From Planococcus citri (lineage: Eukaryota > Arthropoda > Insecta > Hemiptera > Pseudococcidae): 64,000 bases of DNA. Location of the stretch: positions 45,498,580 through 45,562,579 of the forward strand of contig NC_088678.1 in assembly GCF_950023065.1 (NCBI RefSeq), written 5' to 3'. Below are positions 13,301-26,000 of this stretch, in pieces. The notes under the pieces were generated by a model. That model saw only the letters and a list, made by a program, of their open reading frames with translations, was not told the DNA's origin and did no database searches. Each line of letters starts with the position of its first letter. Position 1 is the first letter of the stretch. The translations under genes were made by a program, and so were the position numbers.

Positions 13301-16299
13301 CCCATTCTGAATATCCTGAATACATAATTATTTAAGAATATCATTTGAAATATACCCAAAATTAACAACATGACCGCGTACAGAATTCCATGCCATAGTG
13401 GCTCGTTGCTGTCCTCAAATCCAATCAGCAAGCTGAAAAATGAATTCGTTAAAACACATCTAGGTACCTACCTATCACGAATTAAAAAGTTTTTTACCTA
13501 ATTAAAATTGAACTTACTTTAAAATTTGCGGATTTGCAAACATCATTACATCAACGAGAGCTTTAAAAATTGTAGCCGAAATATACGTCCATCCAAAACA
13601 TTTCCATAAAATAGGTATAATTGATACTGGTTTAGGATCTTGAATTTTTTTGTAAGGAATAACTGAACTTTGATATCCATTGAATTTTTCTCTGAGTTTT
13701 ACCATATGTTGTTTTCTTTTTTTTCTGATCGAACCGTTCGAAATTTACTAGATGATTTTTAGGAAAACTTACGAAATACAATAGGAAATAAAGTAGTTAA
13801 AATTTATTACTCATTTTCATCTTCCGCTGCACTCCAGTAGCTGGAAAACATAGGCACTAAATAATCCAGTCTATCTTGGTTTTCCAAATTCCATAAATCC
13901 TTCAGTTCTATACTTTGTCTGAAAGCTCGAAAAGCAAAAGAATCGTACCAAAATCCGAACAAATTATTGAAGAACGACACTCTGGTATTTGGAGGTAAAT
14001 TCTGCAACAAAAAGATGATTTACTCATAGGTAAATCCAACAGAAAGTTTTTTTTTTCAATTTAAATTTTTTGCAAATAAGTTCGTACTTTGATCGGTGGA
14101 CAAGATAATAATTGAGGTGATGAGTCAATGAACAGTTCTAGAATAAACATCGACAGAATCATCGGGAAATAAAAAATATTGCTCACATATGGATACACTC
14201 TTAGACTTTCTCGCTGAAACAATAGAGATAGGTGAGCACATGACATTAGGTAATGAATGTAGGTACATATGTACCCTTTTTGATCTTAAAATAAAACTTA
14301 TTAGTGCTTCGCTTTTCAATGATGTATGTACTTGATCCCTACCACCTATACCTACATCATATAACGCCGTCTTAATTTCAGTGATGTAATGTGGCCAACT
14401 ACAGATAACCAAGGAAAGCCAAAAGAAGAACATGAATGGTGATGTTCGAAGTCCCCTTTTCTTATTCAATACAATCATTCCTCCGACCAATATCTATATA
14501 AAAAAAAAATATACGAATGCTTAGTGGTGAAATCATTCAGCACTTTGCACTATTTAATTAGTTAGAGGGCGGTACAATATTCAAATCCCAATCCCAAAAT
14601 CGTTTCACCTACCGGCATCACACGGAGTCTATAAAACCTATTTTTGAAATTAAGAAAACAATCATATCATGCCATGCCCACAACCATCTCACACGTGCAT
14701 ATCTAGGCAGAAGTTATATGCTCGAATGTAGAGACAAATTATGTTATCGTAACTAGGCACATTTTATCTGTCACAAAAGCAAACATTGTTCAAAACTTTT
14801 GAACTATTGTTCATTTTGTTTACAGAGTAGGTACCTCGGGCATTCTTCATGAAAAGATAGGTAGGTAAGTGTAGAGCTGGCAAGTTGGTAAGTAAGAGTA
14901 AAGTACACAATATGTGTATAAATGTGATATGTAATGCTTACAAAATTAAGGTGCCTAATTATTGCATTGGAATAATCTACTGCATACATTTTCATATATG
15001 AAGGATGCCACGAAAACGCATAACCAGCATCTAAAAAAGTAATGAGCAGTAGAATTCCGATTCCAACCTAAAATCAAAAAAGAAAAATGTGAAACTTTAG
15101 AATTTAGGTCATCATATTCTTCAAGAAATTTTCCTCGACAAATTCTACACAGGTTCATAATCTAGAAAAAAAAATGAGGTGGGTAGTTATATTCAATGTA
15201 CATAGGTATAATACACATCTAGAGTTTATCTCTTTGAGACAACTTTTTAAAAAAAAAATACCTAATAATTTTACTCGAGAGATAAAATCTAAGTTATGTG
15301 ACGCAGTTTTATCGCTTGAAGTAATAAATTATAAGTCATGATACGGATTATTATTACAAAGTGTAACTATGATAATTTCATTTTAAAATCCTGCCAATTT
15401 TACATTGAAATTAAAAAAAAAAGTTAATTTTTATAAAAATATGATACCTAAAACGCATGAAAAACGAAGGCTTACACTTGTATAAAATATATTGGTTTTT
15501 TAAACACTTACCAATTTCCCAATATTCAGCCATCCCCAAGGAATATCTCTTGCTTTACTCTGAAATCCGCTAAGAATAGCTATTATACAAGATGCCCATA
15601 AAATACTGCTTGGGATCCATACCAGAACAGTTTCTTCAAAACAAGGAGTGAATTTTGGATTTTCTGTGAACCATGTAAGGTTCCAATCCTAAACAAAATG
15701 TTGAAAATGAGTAGCAGTAGCACTTTAATTGTCACTTACCTACTCGTATAGCTAATTGAACTTTTTCATAATTTGTGTTTTTCATCAAATTGAGAAAACG
15801 AAAATTCTTTCTAGTCGGAAACTCGGAGCTAAAGCAATATATTAGGTACCTATTTTAGAAATTAACCCTATTCAGTTCTTGAAAACAATAAAAACTCGTC
15901 AGAGTGAACGTCAAAAAGTTGAAAATCTCAAACAAAATTCTACAGTTGATGATACTTTTTTTACGATTTTTTGAAAAAGTAGATACATTCTATTAGATTT
16001 CCTTTATGATGAAATGTCGAAATACGGAAATATCACTGAGTGAAATGTGAATGGTAAATAACTAAATATGTAAATTTTGTAAGATCAGATTAAAGAAGAT
16101 AGGTAAGTGCTACATATGAATGTGATGAATGGTTGAGCTACATATAATAGGCGTACAACATCATCAACATGTTGAGAAAATGAGAATTCTTCACTGTTGA
16201 ATAAAATATTGAAAATTGATCAAATTATGATAGTATTATATAATTATAAAGTAAGATTTAAAAATTTACCCAAAATTTGGAGCCACAAAATTTGTCCAT
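7364..16299 (-). CDS. ABCC/MRP-type full transporter, paralog 1 (31 exons, 1495 aa)
   Basis: ATP-driven plasma-membrane exporter of the ABCC (multidrug-resistance-associated protein) family, whose members pump organic anions and glutathione conjugates; the substrate here is unknown. Exons in order of transcription: 16299-16270, 15688-15512, 15067-14942, 14493-14356, 14213-14088, 14001-13811, 13724-13518, 13432-13258, 13134-12966, 12857-12706, 12611-12474, 12406-12260, 12156-12072, 11983-11787, 11574-11398, 11283-11116, 11027-10853, 10760-10679, 10574-10484, 10389-10176, 10110-9890, 9795-9706, 9605-9515, 9387-9279, 8927-8801, 8726-8628, 8503-8354, 8258-8100, 8024-7858, 7771-7577, 7478-7364. 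Sum 4488 nt, open throughout. TMD0 is about residues 1-200. NBD1: Walker A GPVGCGKSS near 659, signature LSGGQ near 749, Walker B YFLDD near 770. NBD2: Walker A GRTGAGKSS near 1289, signature SIGQR near 1393, Walker B LILDE near 1413. The H-loop reads AHKLNT instead of the usual AHRLNT. The start matches the paralogs (MDKFCGSKFW). Exon 21 is single, with a 65-nt intron on one side. Confidence 0.95.
9218..9300 (-). repeat. Duplicated exon tail beside ABCC paralog-1 exon 24
   Basis: Exon 24 (9387-9279, - strand) ends with a tract coding YPSVQG. A near copy of the same roughly 20 nt lies about 30 nt downstream inside the intron (around 9247-9265), again reading TACCCAAG(C/T)GTACAAGGA on the - strand. 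The second copy has no usable GT donor beside it, so I keep the first donor (GTAGGT), which preserves frame into exon 25. Confidence 0.6.
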
Positions 16300-17092
16300 T
16301 GTATACTTGATCTTTTTTCAAATAAATCGGATTGAATCAGCTTTTAATGGTTGTTGACTGTTGAACATCTTCCTCCACACAACTTGAGGCACTGCACGGC
16401 AATGCAAGCAAAGCAACACCACAACCACAAGGCACAATACTGTTGAAAATGAATTGAAAATATATGAAGAAAATATTTACCTATCTGTATTCTGTACCCA
16501 CGTTGCACATGAGATGATAACCCCCTCTCTTTCTACAGGTTTTAATTTTCTTATTTTTAAATTCGAAAAAAATTGCCGCCTTTTTTAAAATTCATCCTAG
16601 AAGTAGAAACGCCGCAACCACAATGCCTTGTCAAATTAAGAAAATCTTCTGGGAAAAATAAGTGCTGCGCAAAATAAATTTTCACCAAATCATTATCAGT
16701 GACAATGACATAATTTATCCCCTCCACGGACTACCACTGAATGCTTTTTGAAAGGCCGCTACAATAATTTTCTGTTCCGCTATTCCGCTAGAATATTTTC
16801 GTTGAGGTTTACCGAATAAAAAAATAATTATTATTGTATCTGTCATCACACTTATGCGTTGAAGAGTGTTCAGTGATTTATAATTCATTCATTACGATGC
16901 GCTACTATAACGAGAAATGGTTTTTCTATTTGCTATAATGTCGCAATTTGAAGCAATCTCTTATCTCGATGACATACCACTTCTGGTTCTGAGAAAAGAA
17001 GAAAATCATTATATTTGAAAATTGCCGTAGTTTGTGTTGCTGTCAGGTATTAGTTCGTGTGAGTGCAGTGTGCTGATATCTTCGCAAACACC
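16300..17092. promoter_or_regulatory. Divergent promoter interval between ABCC paralogs 1 and 2
   Basis: Start codons at 16299 (-) and 17093 (+) are 793 bp apart, head to head. The interval must hold both 5' UTRs and both core promoters unless non-coding first exons exist elsewhere. I did not find a convincing TATA box or initiator pair for either side. Co-regulation of the two transporters from shared elements is an inference from the arrangement. Confidence 0.45.
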
Positions 17093-20000
17093 ATGGACTT
17101 GACTGAATTTTGTGGTTCTACATTTTGGGTAAGTGGATAAAATTTATGTAGGACGTATTATTTATAATTACACTACTCGATCAAAAGTGTTTCATCGAGT
17201 TCATCGAACCCTATTTAAAATTTTAATCATCTCTATTCATGGGCTGCAAGAATGCTAATTAGGTACGTGAACTGGAAGCTGTAAAATTACCGGTGGATTA
17301 TTTACCGGTATCGTGAACGAGTGAAAGGTGAAACACTTCTTTTTTTCATTGATGAATATTTCAATTAATGAAGAAACATTTCAAGGAAATACATCCTACA
17401 GTCTTTCTAATATTTTTTTTTCACATTATTTGATTTATTTTCCGAACGAAATTGAAGAAAACTATTATCTGATGTTTGTTTTTTATTTTTTCAGGATAGC
17501 AATATTACTTGGGACACAGAGTATCCTGATTTAACGTTATGTTTCGAAAAAACCGTCCTTGTCTGGGTTCCTTGCGCATTTCTCTGGTTACTTTTACCTC
17601 TGGAATGGTATTACCTTCGCCATTCGAAAACATCCGATATACCCTTGAACATCTACAATGTCGCCAAATTGGTAATAATATTATTTCTATTGCATAGGTA
17701 TCACGCTTAGTTCAGCGGAAATGCTATACCAAAAATTTACCTATTTTAAATCCTGAATGGTTGAAAAATTCTCCATATTTAGTCGTGCTTCGTATAATTA
17801 CACTTGATATTTTTTTGTATCACTACTATGTAATTATACATTGGGACGCTATATCATTAACGATTCCAAGCTAACAAGTTAATTGTACGAAGGTTACAAC
17901 GCGTACTAATTTGTTGAACTCGTATTCTTGTGATGCGTTTATTTATGTAGAGCACGTGGTTATTAAATCGTAACAGATATACAGAAAAATAACTGCAATA
18001 AGCATAGTTGCGTGTAATTTTCAATTATTGATCTCATCTTTGGAATATTTTACAGATAGCAATAGCCATTTTGGCAACCCTTGCCCTTACGGATATCGTA
18101 CATCATGTATTCCTCGATTATTCCTACGATCCGCCTTCTCCGGTTAATTTTTGGACGCCGTCTCTTAAATTCGTTACATTTGTAAGTACACAACGAATGA
18201 AATAATTTGCTGGGAATAAACTTGTGATGATGTTCAAAAAATTATATTTTTTCAGGTTTTATTTTTTGCATTAACATATGCGAATATAAGACGTGGTATC
18301 CGATCTTCGGCAGTATTATTCGTATTCTCATTTCTTCTGGTGGCATTCGGAGCACCACAATATCGTACTGAATTTCGATTAAGATGGTCAGCGGTAAGTT
18401 CAAAGTGTGGCGAATACCTGAGTAATAATATGCAATAATTCAGATCTTGCTTATCTTGGGAAAAATTATGATGAAACTTCGTCTTAAGAAGTGACGTGTT
18501 GTATTAAAATTACACGCGAATGATGATGCATTAAAAATTGTTTCTCAACCTTTCGAGATAAACTCGTTATCTTTATCTTTTTAGTGCAAAAATGTATTTT
18601 TTGGTTGATTTTCTTTTCCAAAAAAAAGATGGTAATTTCATGTTTAATTCAAAGCAAGTGTTGTTGACACTTTTTTTCAAATTTAAATTTATTTGTTCAG
18701 AATGATAAGTAGAAGCTCATGATAACGTGATTTAATTCAATACTGCGTAAAACACCTGACTGCCAGAATTTACCTTAATACTATGTGTACAAACGGTTCA
18801 TTTTTGAATTGCGGTTGTATAAAAAAAAAAACACAAATTTAATTATTAATGGCGTAAAATTTTGCCAATTATCGAATTGATTACATCAGAGTACTTAACG
18901 CGATAATGTTAGAAATGTACCATTAAATATTCCCACTTCATGAAACCACGTCGTGATTGAAGATCAATGGCCCGTATCGTACTTGAAAAATAGAAATTTT
19001 TTTATGAATCATTACTAGGTTCATTTCCAGTCTTTTGTGAAAAAAAAAATTTCAAAAAATCTTTGTTTTGATTTATTTTATGAGGTACGAATAGACATAG
19101 GTGAATTAGCGGTACGTAGTTGAAATTTCAAGGAAATCCGCCTCTCTTTTGATTTGATTTTTTGTTTTGTTTTTAAAAGTACTCCAGTAATTACTACCGT
19201 TCGGTCCTATTATAACATCGTAATTCATTAGTTTCAACAATATCGTTAATAGCTCGAAAGATTTTTCAAATTAATGATTAAACGAAAATGGAAATTTATA
19301 TTCGTACGTTTCATCGTAAGTTTTTAAAATCAATAAAAAAAAGTTAGCTTAATTTTTTTCCTAGTATAACATATAATATCGATTAATTATACATTATTTA
19401 AACGACGTTCAACTCTTCGTATATCGGACAAGCTTCCTTGAGGCCTTGAGAGGGAAAATATTTGATACGAATGTGAAACTTTTGTTCTTCACACGCTATC
19501 GTACATTGCAATCGGTGTAAAAATTCAGATAAAATAATTCTAGCCTCTTTTCTGGTTGTGCTGGTACCTTGTCCTTGACTGTGAGTTTGATTCTATTTTT
19601 AAAATTTCTCATGGACATGTCAAACTCGAAGCGATTATTCTCGTAGGAATTAGTAGCGAGAAAAAATTTGCTAAGTCATCAAAATTAGCGAAATAATTTG
19701 CACGATCATCCGAACATGCGTTTCGTGTACCTATTTCAATCGAGCTAAGTCAATGACGCCTGTTTTTCTTTAATACGAGTGCCTACCTTCAATGAAATCT
19801 CATACGATTATGTTTACGTAGTTACGAGATGATTTTTTTTCGAGTTGTTTGGCCGATCGTTTTCAAAATTTTAGTCGTGGTATTTTTTTAATGATAATTT
19901 TTATTCTCCAAAAATGAATTAAAAGTATGAATGGAACTGAAACACTACGTAATCGTAATTTACTTCATTTTAGCCGACCAGGTACTCGACTTAGTGTTAG

Positions 20001-23000
20001 ATGTTACCTTGATGACACTGGCGAACTTCCGAAAATATTAATAAAATTATATTCGACCATTCGGCGTTAATTATTGAATTTTATTTTACAGGAAAAAAGA
20101 CACGAAACAATGGAATTCGTTTCCTACGTAATTTACTATCCTGTCGCAATCATGGTGCTTATAATGAATTGCTTCGCTGATTCACGTCCTCGAATCGTCA
20201 CATATCCCATCGATAAAGTTAGTGATGTTTAGTTTTATTTATGAATCATTAGAACCGGCCATTCGGTCAAGTTGATAAAAATTTTTTGACAATTATCACG
20301 TGGCTGGTGTTGTTTGTAATTTCCACGAAAGCGGCCGCTGTTTTTAAATGAATTTGTTATGATTTATTTTATTTCCATTCTTCGCAGGATGTATGCCCGG
20401 AAAACCAGTGTTCATTTTTATCACGATTGCTCTTCGCATGGTTCGACGCTTTCGCTTGGAAGGGTTACAAGAAACCGTTGGAAGACTCAGATTGTTGGAG
20501 TTTGGATTATTCCAACTCATCGGCCAGTATTGTACCTAAATTCGAGAAACATTGGAACAAAGCGTTGGAAAAAGTGAAAAAGTAAATTATTTTGAAATAT
20601 GTCTCTGACTTGTTGGTTTACCGTGAATTTATATCACGAACGTTACCTATATTAGTACAGCTCTGATTATGCTTATTTGGGATGTCCTTGGTGGTTTGGT
20701 CGACGAACTATCGATTACCTATATTATACTTAACGTTCAAACGCTTATTGGAAAAATGTTTCCTTTTGTTGAAAATTTCGTAATGCCAAGTGCCGATTCC
20801 AGAATTAGAATAAAGAGGTGCATATTGATTTTTCAAGGTTTCAAGCAAACAGTAGTTTTTCCTCTAATCTAATCACGAACATATTCTGTAGTGATCTGAA
20901 CCGAGTTTTTCCTGAACGAAATTATGAAAAATCGATTTTCTAAAAAGGACTGGATGAAATTTAAAATTGGTTAAAAATGAATCGAATAACACATAGGTAT
21001 CTTATTAGTAGGAGGGAGAGGAAGGACTTGTTACCATGTCGTCAAAGCAACGCGGAGGCATTGTTACCTGACAATAAGTACATAATAAAATGAAAACTGT
21101 TGCTTAATGAACGTTTTGTTTACTTTGAGATGGAAAAAAGTTGGGCATGTTTCTGCCAGATATGTCAATTCGATTGGTATTTTGAAGAAGTGGGGCTAAA
21201 TTGATTTTTTTAAACACGATCTGGTTCTGATGTGAAAATTTGAGAGCAGTGTAGGCATTCATTTTTCGCTCCAACATTTCAGGAAGTTGGCCCGGAGCCA
21301 GTTCTCCCATTTCCGTACTCTCTGGCTTGAATAGCTTTTTGAAACCATCAAGGTGGTTTTTTTCGTATTTCTGTTCGGCGAGAGTTCTGGTCTTGATGAC
21401 GATGATGTTTAAATCACATTTTTGTTTGCAATTTTCTCGTTGGAGAATACGTTTAGCTGTACGAATTATTATAAAAACTTCGTCATTTTTTCCCTAATAA
21501 TTCAGAATACTTACTTATGAATGATATTTTTCTGAATTCATTATTTTGAATATCACGTTTTATATTTACAGGAGTCCTGATGTAGAAATCCGAGTCAGAC
21601 GTGAAAACGGTGAATTACTAAGAAACGGAGGAGAAGATGTTGGCGGCATCTCGTATAAAGTCAATAAAAGCACTAAATACGCTTCCATTGTACCGGCTCT
21701 TTGTCGAACTTTTGGTGGCACTTTTGCATTGGGAACGATCCTTAAAGTATTTCAAGATGTACTAACCTTCGTTAGTCCGCAAATTTTAAGGTGAAAACAA
21801 GAGAAAAAATTACTCCAAAAAGACTTCTATAGTTTAGAATGACGAAAAGACATAATTTATGGTGGTGGAATTTCTGGAAAGTAGTGTCGAAAGTTGATAA
21901 GCAGAATTAATTTTCGGCACAGCTGCTCCTTCGAATTCGAAACACACAACATGCTGAGCTACTTTTTCGTTATTTCACTAGAATTCTATCACCTGACCTG
22001 AGTTTGTGGATATAAAATTGTGAGAATCCTAATTTTAGATTAATTTTATGTATTTTAACAGTTTATTAATTGACTTCACCGGTGGAAAAGAATACATGTG
22101 GAGAGGATATATGTACGCCATAGCTTTGTTCCTCGTTGCCTTTGTTCAAACGTTATTGCTGTCGCAATATTTCCACAGAATGTATATCGTCGGTCTCAGA
22201 GTTCGAACTTGCCTGGTTTCGATTATTTACAAAAAAGTAACTCCCACTTCATTTTAATATTTTACATATTAATGCGCTTGAAATCGTGTATTAATTCGCA
22301 TGACCACTTTCACAGGCTCTTACCATATCGAATGGAGCTCGAAGAGATTTTACAATGGGTGAAATCGTTAACTTGATGTCGGTAGATGCTCAACGATTCG
22401 TCGATCTAATGGCATACTTGAATATGTTATGGTCTGCGCCGCTACAGATCGTATTGGCTTTGTTTTTCCTATGGCAAATTCTTGGTAACTTGACGAATCT
22501 ACTTGACTATTGAGCCAAAGTCCGTGTACTAAAATTTTTTTCAATCATGATTTCTTTTTTCACCAGGTCCCAGCGTGCTAGCCGGTCTCGCCGTCATGAT
22601 TATCTTGATCCCTGTCAATGGATGGGTCGCCTCTAAAATAAAATCTTTACAATTTAAGCAAATGAAAAACAAAGACAGTCGAGTTAAATTAATGAACGAA
22701 ATATTATCCGGAATTAAAGTAATGATACTTCTTGCTATGATGGCAAAGGTTTTTAGAATTGGAAGTTTTCACAACTTATTTTTTTTCAGGTATTGAAATT
22801 GTACGCTTGGGAACCCAGTTTCGAAAAACAAGTTTTGTTTATTCGTAACAAGGAAATCAAAGTGTTGAAAGAACAAGCATACTTGAATGCCGGAACCTCT
22901 TTCATTTGGGCTTGTGCACCTTTCTTGGTGAATTGAATATTTGATGAATAAAAATGATTCAAAATTGGAAAGTTTTACTCAAATGTATGTTTTTTTTTTG

Positions 23001-26000
23001 CAGGTATCACTCGTTACTTTCGCTGTATACGTGTTGTCCAGTGAAAAAAATGTATTGGACGCAAAAACTGCCTTCGTATCTTTATCGTTATTCAATATTC
23101 TCAGATTCCCCTTGTCAATGTTACCAATGATGATATCTAATTTAGTCCAGGTATTTATTTTATAAAAATATGTACCTAACTAAATTCTGTTGAAATTTCC
23201 CGTTTTTCTGAAATACTAATTAATGATGTAATTACAGACAAGTGTTTCGGTAAAAAGAATAAACAAATTTTTGAATTCCGAAGATTTGAATTCTGGCGAT
23301 GTCACTCACGAGAACAGACGTTAGTTTTCAAGTACATAATTGTGAATTTTTTGCAAAAGGTAGCGATAGTAATTTTGAATTTGAATTTTTCCAGCCGAAG
23401 CTTTGGTTATCGAAAACGGAACATTTTCGTGGGAAGGAACTAAAGGATCGCCTACTCTACATAATATATCGTTGAAAGTCAACCCAGGAGCTTTAGTAGC
23501 TGTCGTTGGACCTGTTGGTTCTGGTAAAAGTTCGCTGATTTCCGCATTTCTTGGTGAAATGTATAAATTATCCGGTGTTGTGAATACGAGAGTAAGATCA
23601 TGCAGTGATACGTTTTGATTACGAGATGTATTATTTCAGAAAACTGATTAATAACCAAGTATTTTTTTCACCAGGGAAATATCGCGTATGTTCCGCAACA
23701 AGCTTGGATTCAAAATGCCACTCTTAGAGATAATATTACTTTCGGCGAAGGTGTTAATAACCTATATTACGATCAAGTTTTGGAAGCATGTGCTTTAAAA
23801 CCAGATTTGGAAATATTACCCGCTGGTGATTTGACAGAAATCGGAGAAAAGGTAACAACCCAGTTTTTTTGTGCAACGTAATTAATTGAATCGTGCTTTT
23901 ATTCATTCCATGGTGTGTATTTAATTTAGGGCATCAATCTAAGTGGAGGTCAAAAACAAAGAATCAGTTTAGCTCGAGCTGTTTACTACGGAGCCGATGT
24001 TTATTTTCTAGACGATCCCTTAAGTGCGGTTGATTCGCACGTAGGTAAACATATATTCGAACATGTCATCGGTCCTAACGGATTACTCAAAAAAAAGGTA
24101 GGTATCTAATATGTATTACGAAGAAATTAGTATTTATGGTTCAATTTCTATTTTTGTCTCGTTTAACGACAATTTACGTTTTATTCGTAGACTCGTGTAT
24201 TGGTCACTCACAGCGTCACGTATTTATCTCAAGTTGATTTCATCGTTGTTGTAAAAGATGGATCGATATCCGAATCTGGCTCGTTCCAGCAACTTTTAGA
24301 CAAAAAAGGAGATTTCTCTGAATTTTTGGTTACGTATTTGAAAGAAAGTTCCGAAACTGATGAAGAAGGTTTGTGTTAAAGAAATACATTGTGCAGAAAT
24401 AATGTCTGTAATATTAGGTTTTTTAAATCATTTCTTGTTCGTTTGCAGACTTAGATAAACTAAAAGAGATTCTTGGAGAGAAAAAAGTAACTGGAGAACA
24501 ACTGGTTAGACAGAAGTCCAGATCCAGCGAGAGTGATTCAGTTTCGTCATTTAGCAGGTACGATTATCCGCCTGTACCCTGCTGTAGATATGTTTTTAGA
24601 CAGGAGGGGAGGGGAAGTTGAAATGTTGAATGACTTGACTTTTTTTTTGAAATGAAACATTGCTTCAATTTTTTTCACGGGTAATTTTCTCATTTAATTG
24701 TGCAACTTAATTTTTGTAGACAAAGATCAGCCACAAGTGACGAAGGATCGCTTAGAAAACGTACTAGTGCAAAAGAGAATGCTGTTGGACAGAAATTAAT
24801 CGAAGTCGAACGCGCAGAAACTGGAAACGTAAGTAATTAAATCTACCTTTTGGTGTTCTGAATCGAAAATTGTATTTTTTTTATTAATTCAAACATATTG
24901 TAGGTCAAATGGAAAGTGTACGCGTATTATTTAGGATCAGTTGGAGTTTTCCTGACAGTTTCTACTATATTCATGAATTTCCTATTCCAAGGATTTTCAA
25001 TAGCTTCGAATATGTGGCTGTCGAAATGGTCTAGTGATATGAATGCTACCACCGCAGAAGGAACTCAAGATACTGATAAGAGAAATATGTACCTTTCGGT
25101 ATACGCTTTGTTGGGATTAAGTCAAGGTATGAAAATTAAAACTAACCGTTCATATGCTTACAATAATTTATATAGCTTCGATTACACGTGTAATGACTCT
25201 TGTCTCCCTGAAAACCAACCATTTAATATTGGCAGCGAACCAATTCTACACGAATACGACCCGTTCCAATATTTTTACGTAATAATCTAATTTACGACTT
25301 GTGTTTTTCCTTTTTTTTTTTTTTCGTTCTATCTATTCCACTTGCAAAAATATCAGCGATAACGACGCTGTTAGGATCGTTATTACAAGCACGCGGAATG
25401 ATAGCCGCTTCCAAATATCTGCATTGGCTTATGTTGGCTCGTATCTTTAGAGCTCCTCTGAGCTTTTTCGATACGACGCCCAACGGAAGGATTGTCAATC
25501 GATTCGGAAAGGATATTGACACCTTAGATAATGTTCTACCTCAGATCATTCGTTCGTGGCTCATGTGTTTCTTCGGGGTAATGAGAAAACTAGTATTTTG
25601 TAGATTTTGAAATTTCTCTAATTTTTTTGTACATTTTTTCCTTCTAATTTGACCTTCTGTAGTCTTTTTTTTTTTTAATTTTGCGCGCCAAAGTGCCGTG
25701 TTCGTGTATTTTATTTAAAGATTATCGTCGTGTTTTTTGGTATCGGATTGTAAAACAGTAAGATAAATACAGGTGGTCAGATCTATATCTTGACGTAATG
25801 CTGTGAAGGTGTCGGAATCAAAAAGTGAAGTGAAAGGTGAAATGGATCCTATATCAAAAAACTCGACTAAAATTATTCTCTAAATAAAAATACGTTATCG
25901 GCGAAAAATTTCCATAGCATGCGCTTTTCGTTTTTCTTTTCTTTTTAGCTTTATATTTTGCCTATCACTTTTTCTAATCATTAGTCCAACTTTTGAATCG

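Noticed and set aside
20582..22061. Search for a second variable exon in the 5' half, as I recall for Drosophila MRP
   Set aside because: Introns 6-9 of paralog 2 show no second copy of any constant exon; several are under 100 nt.
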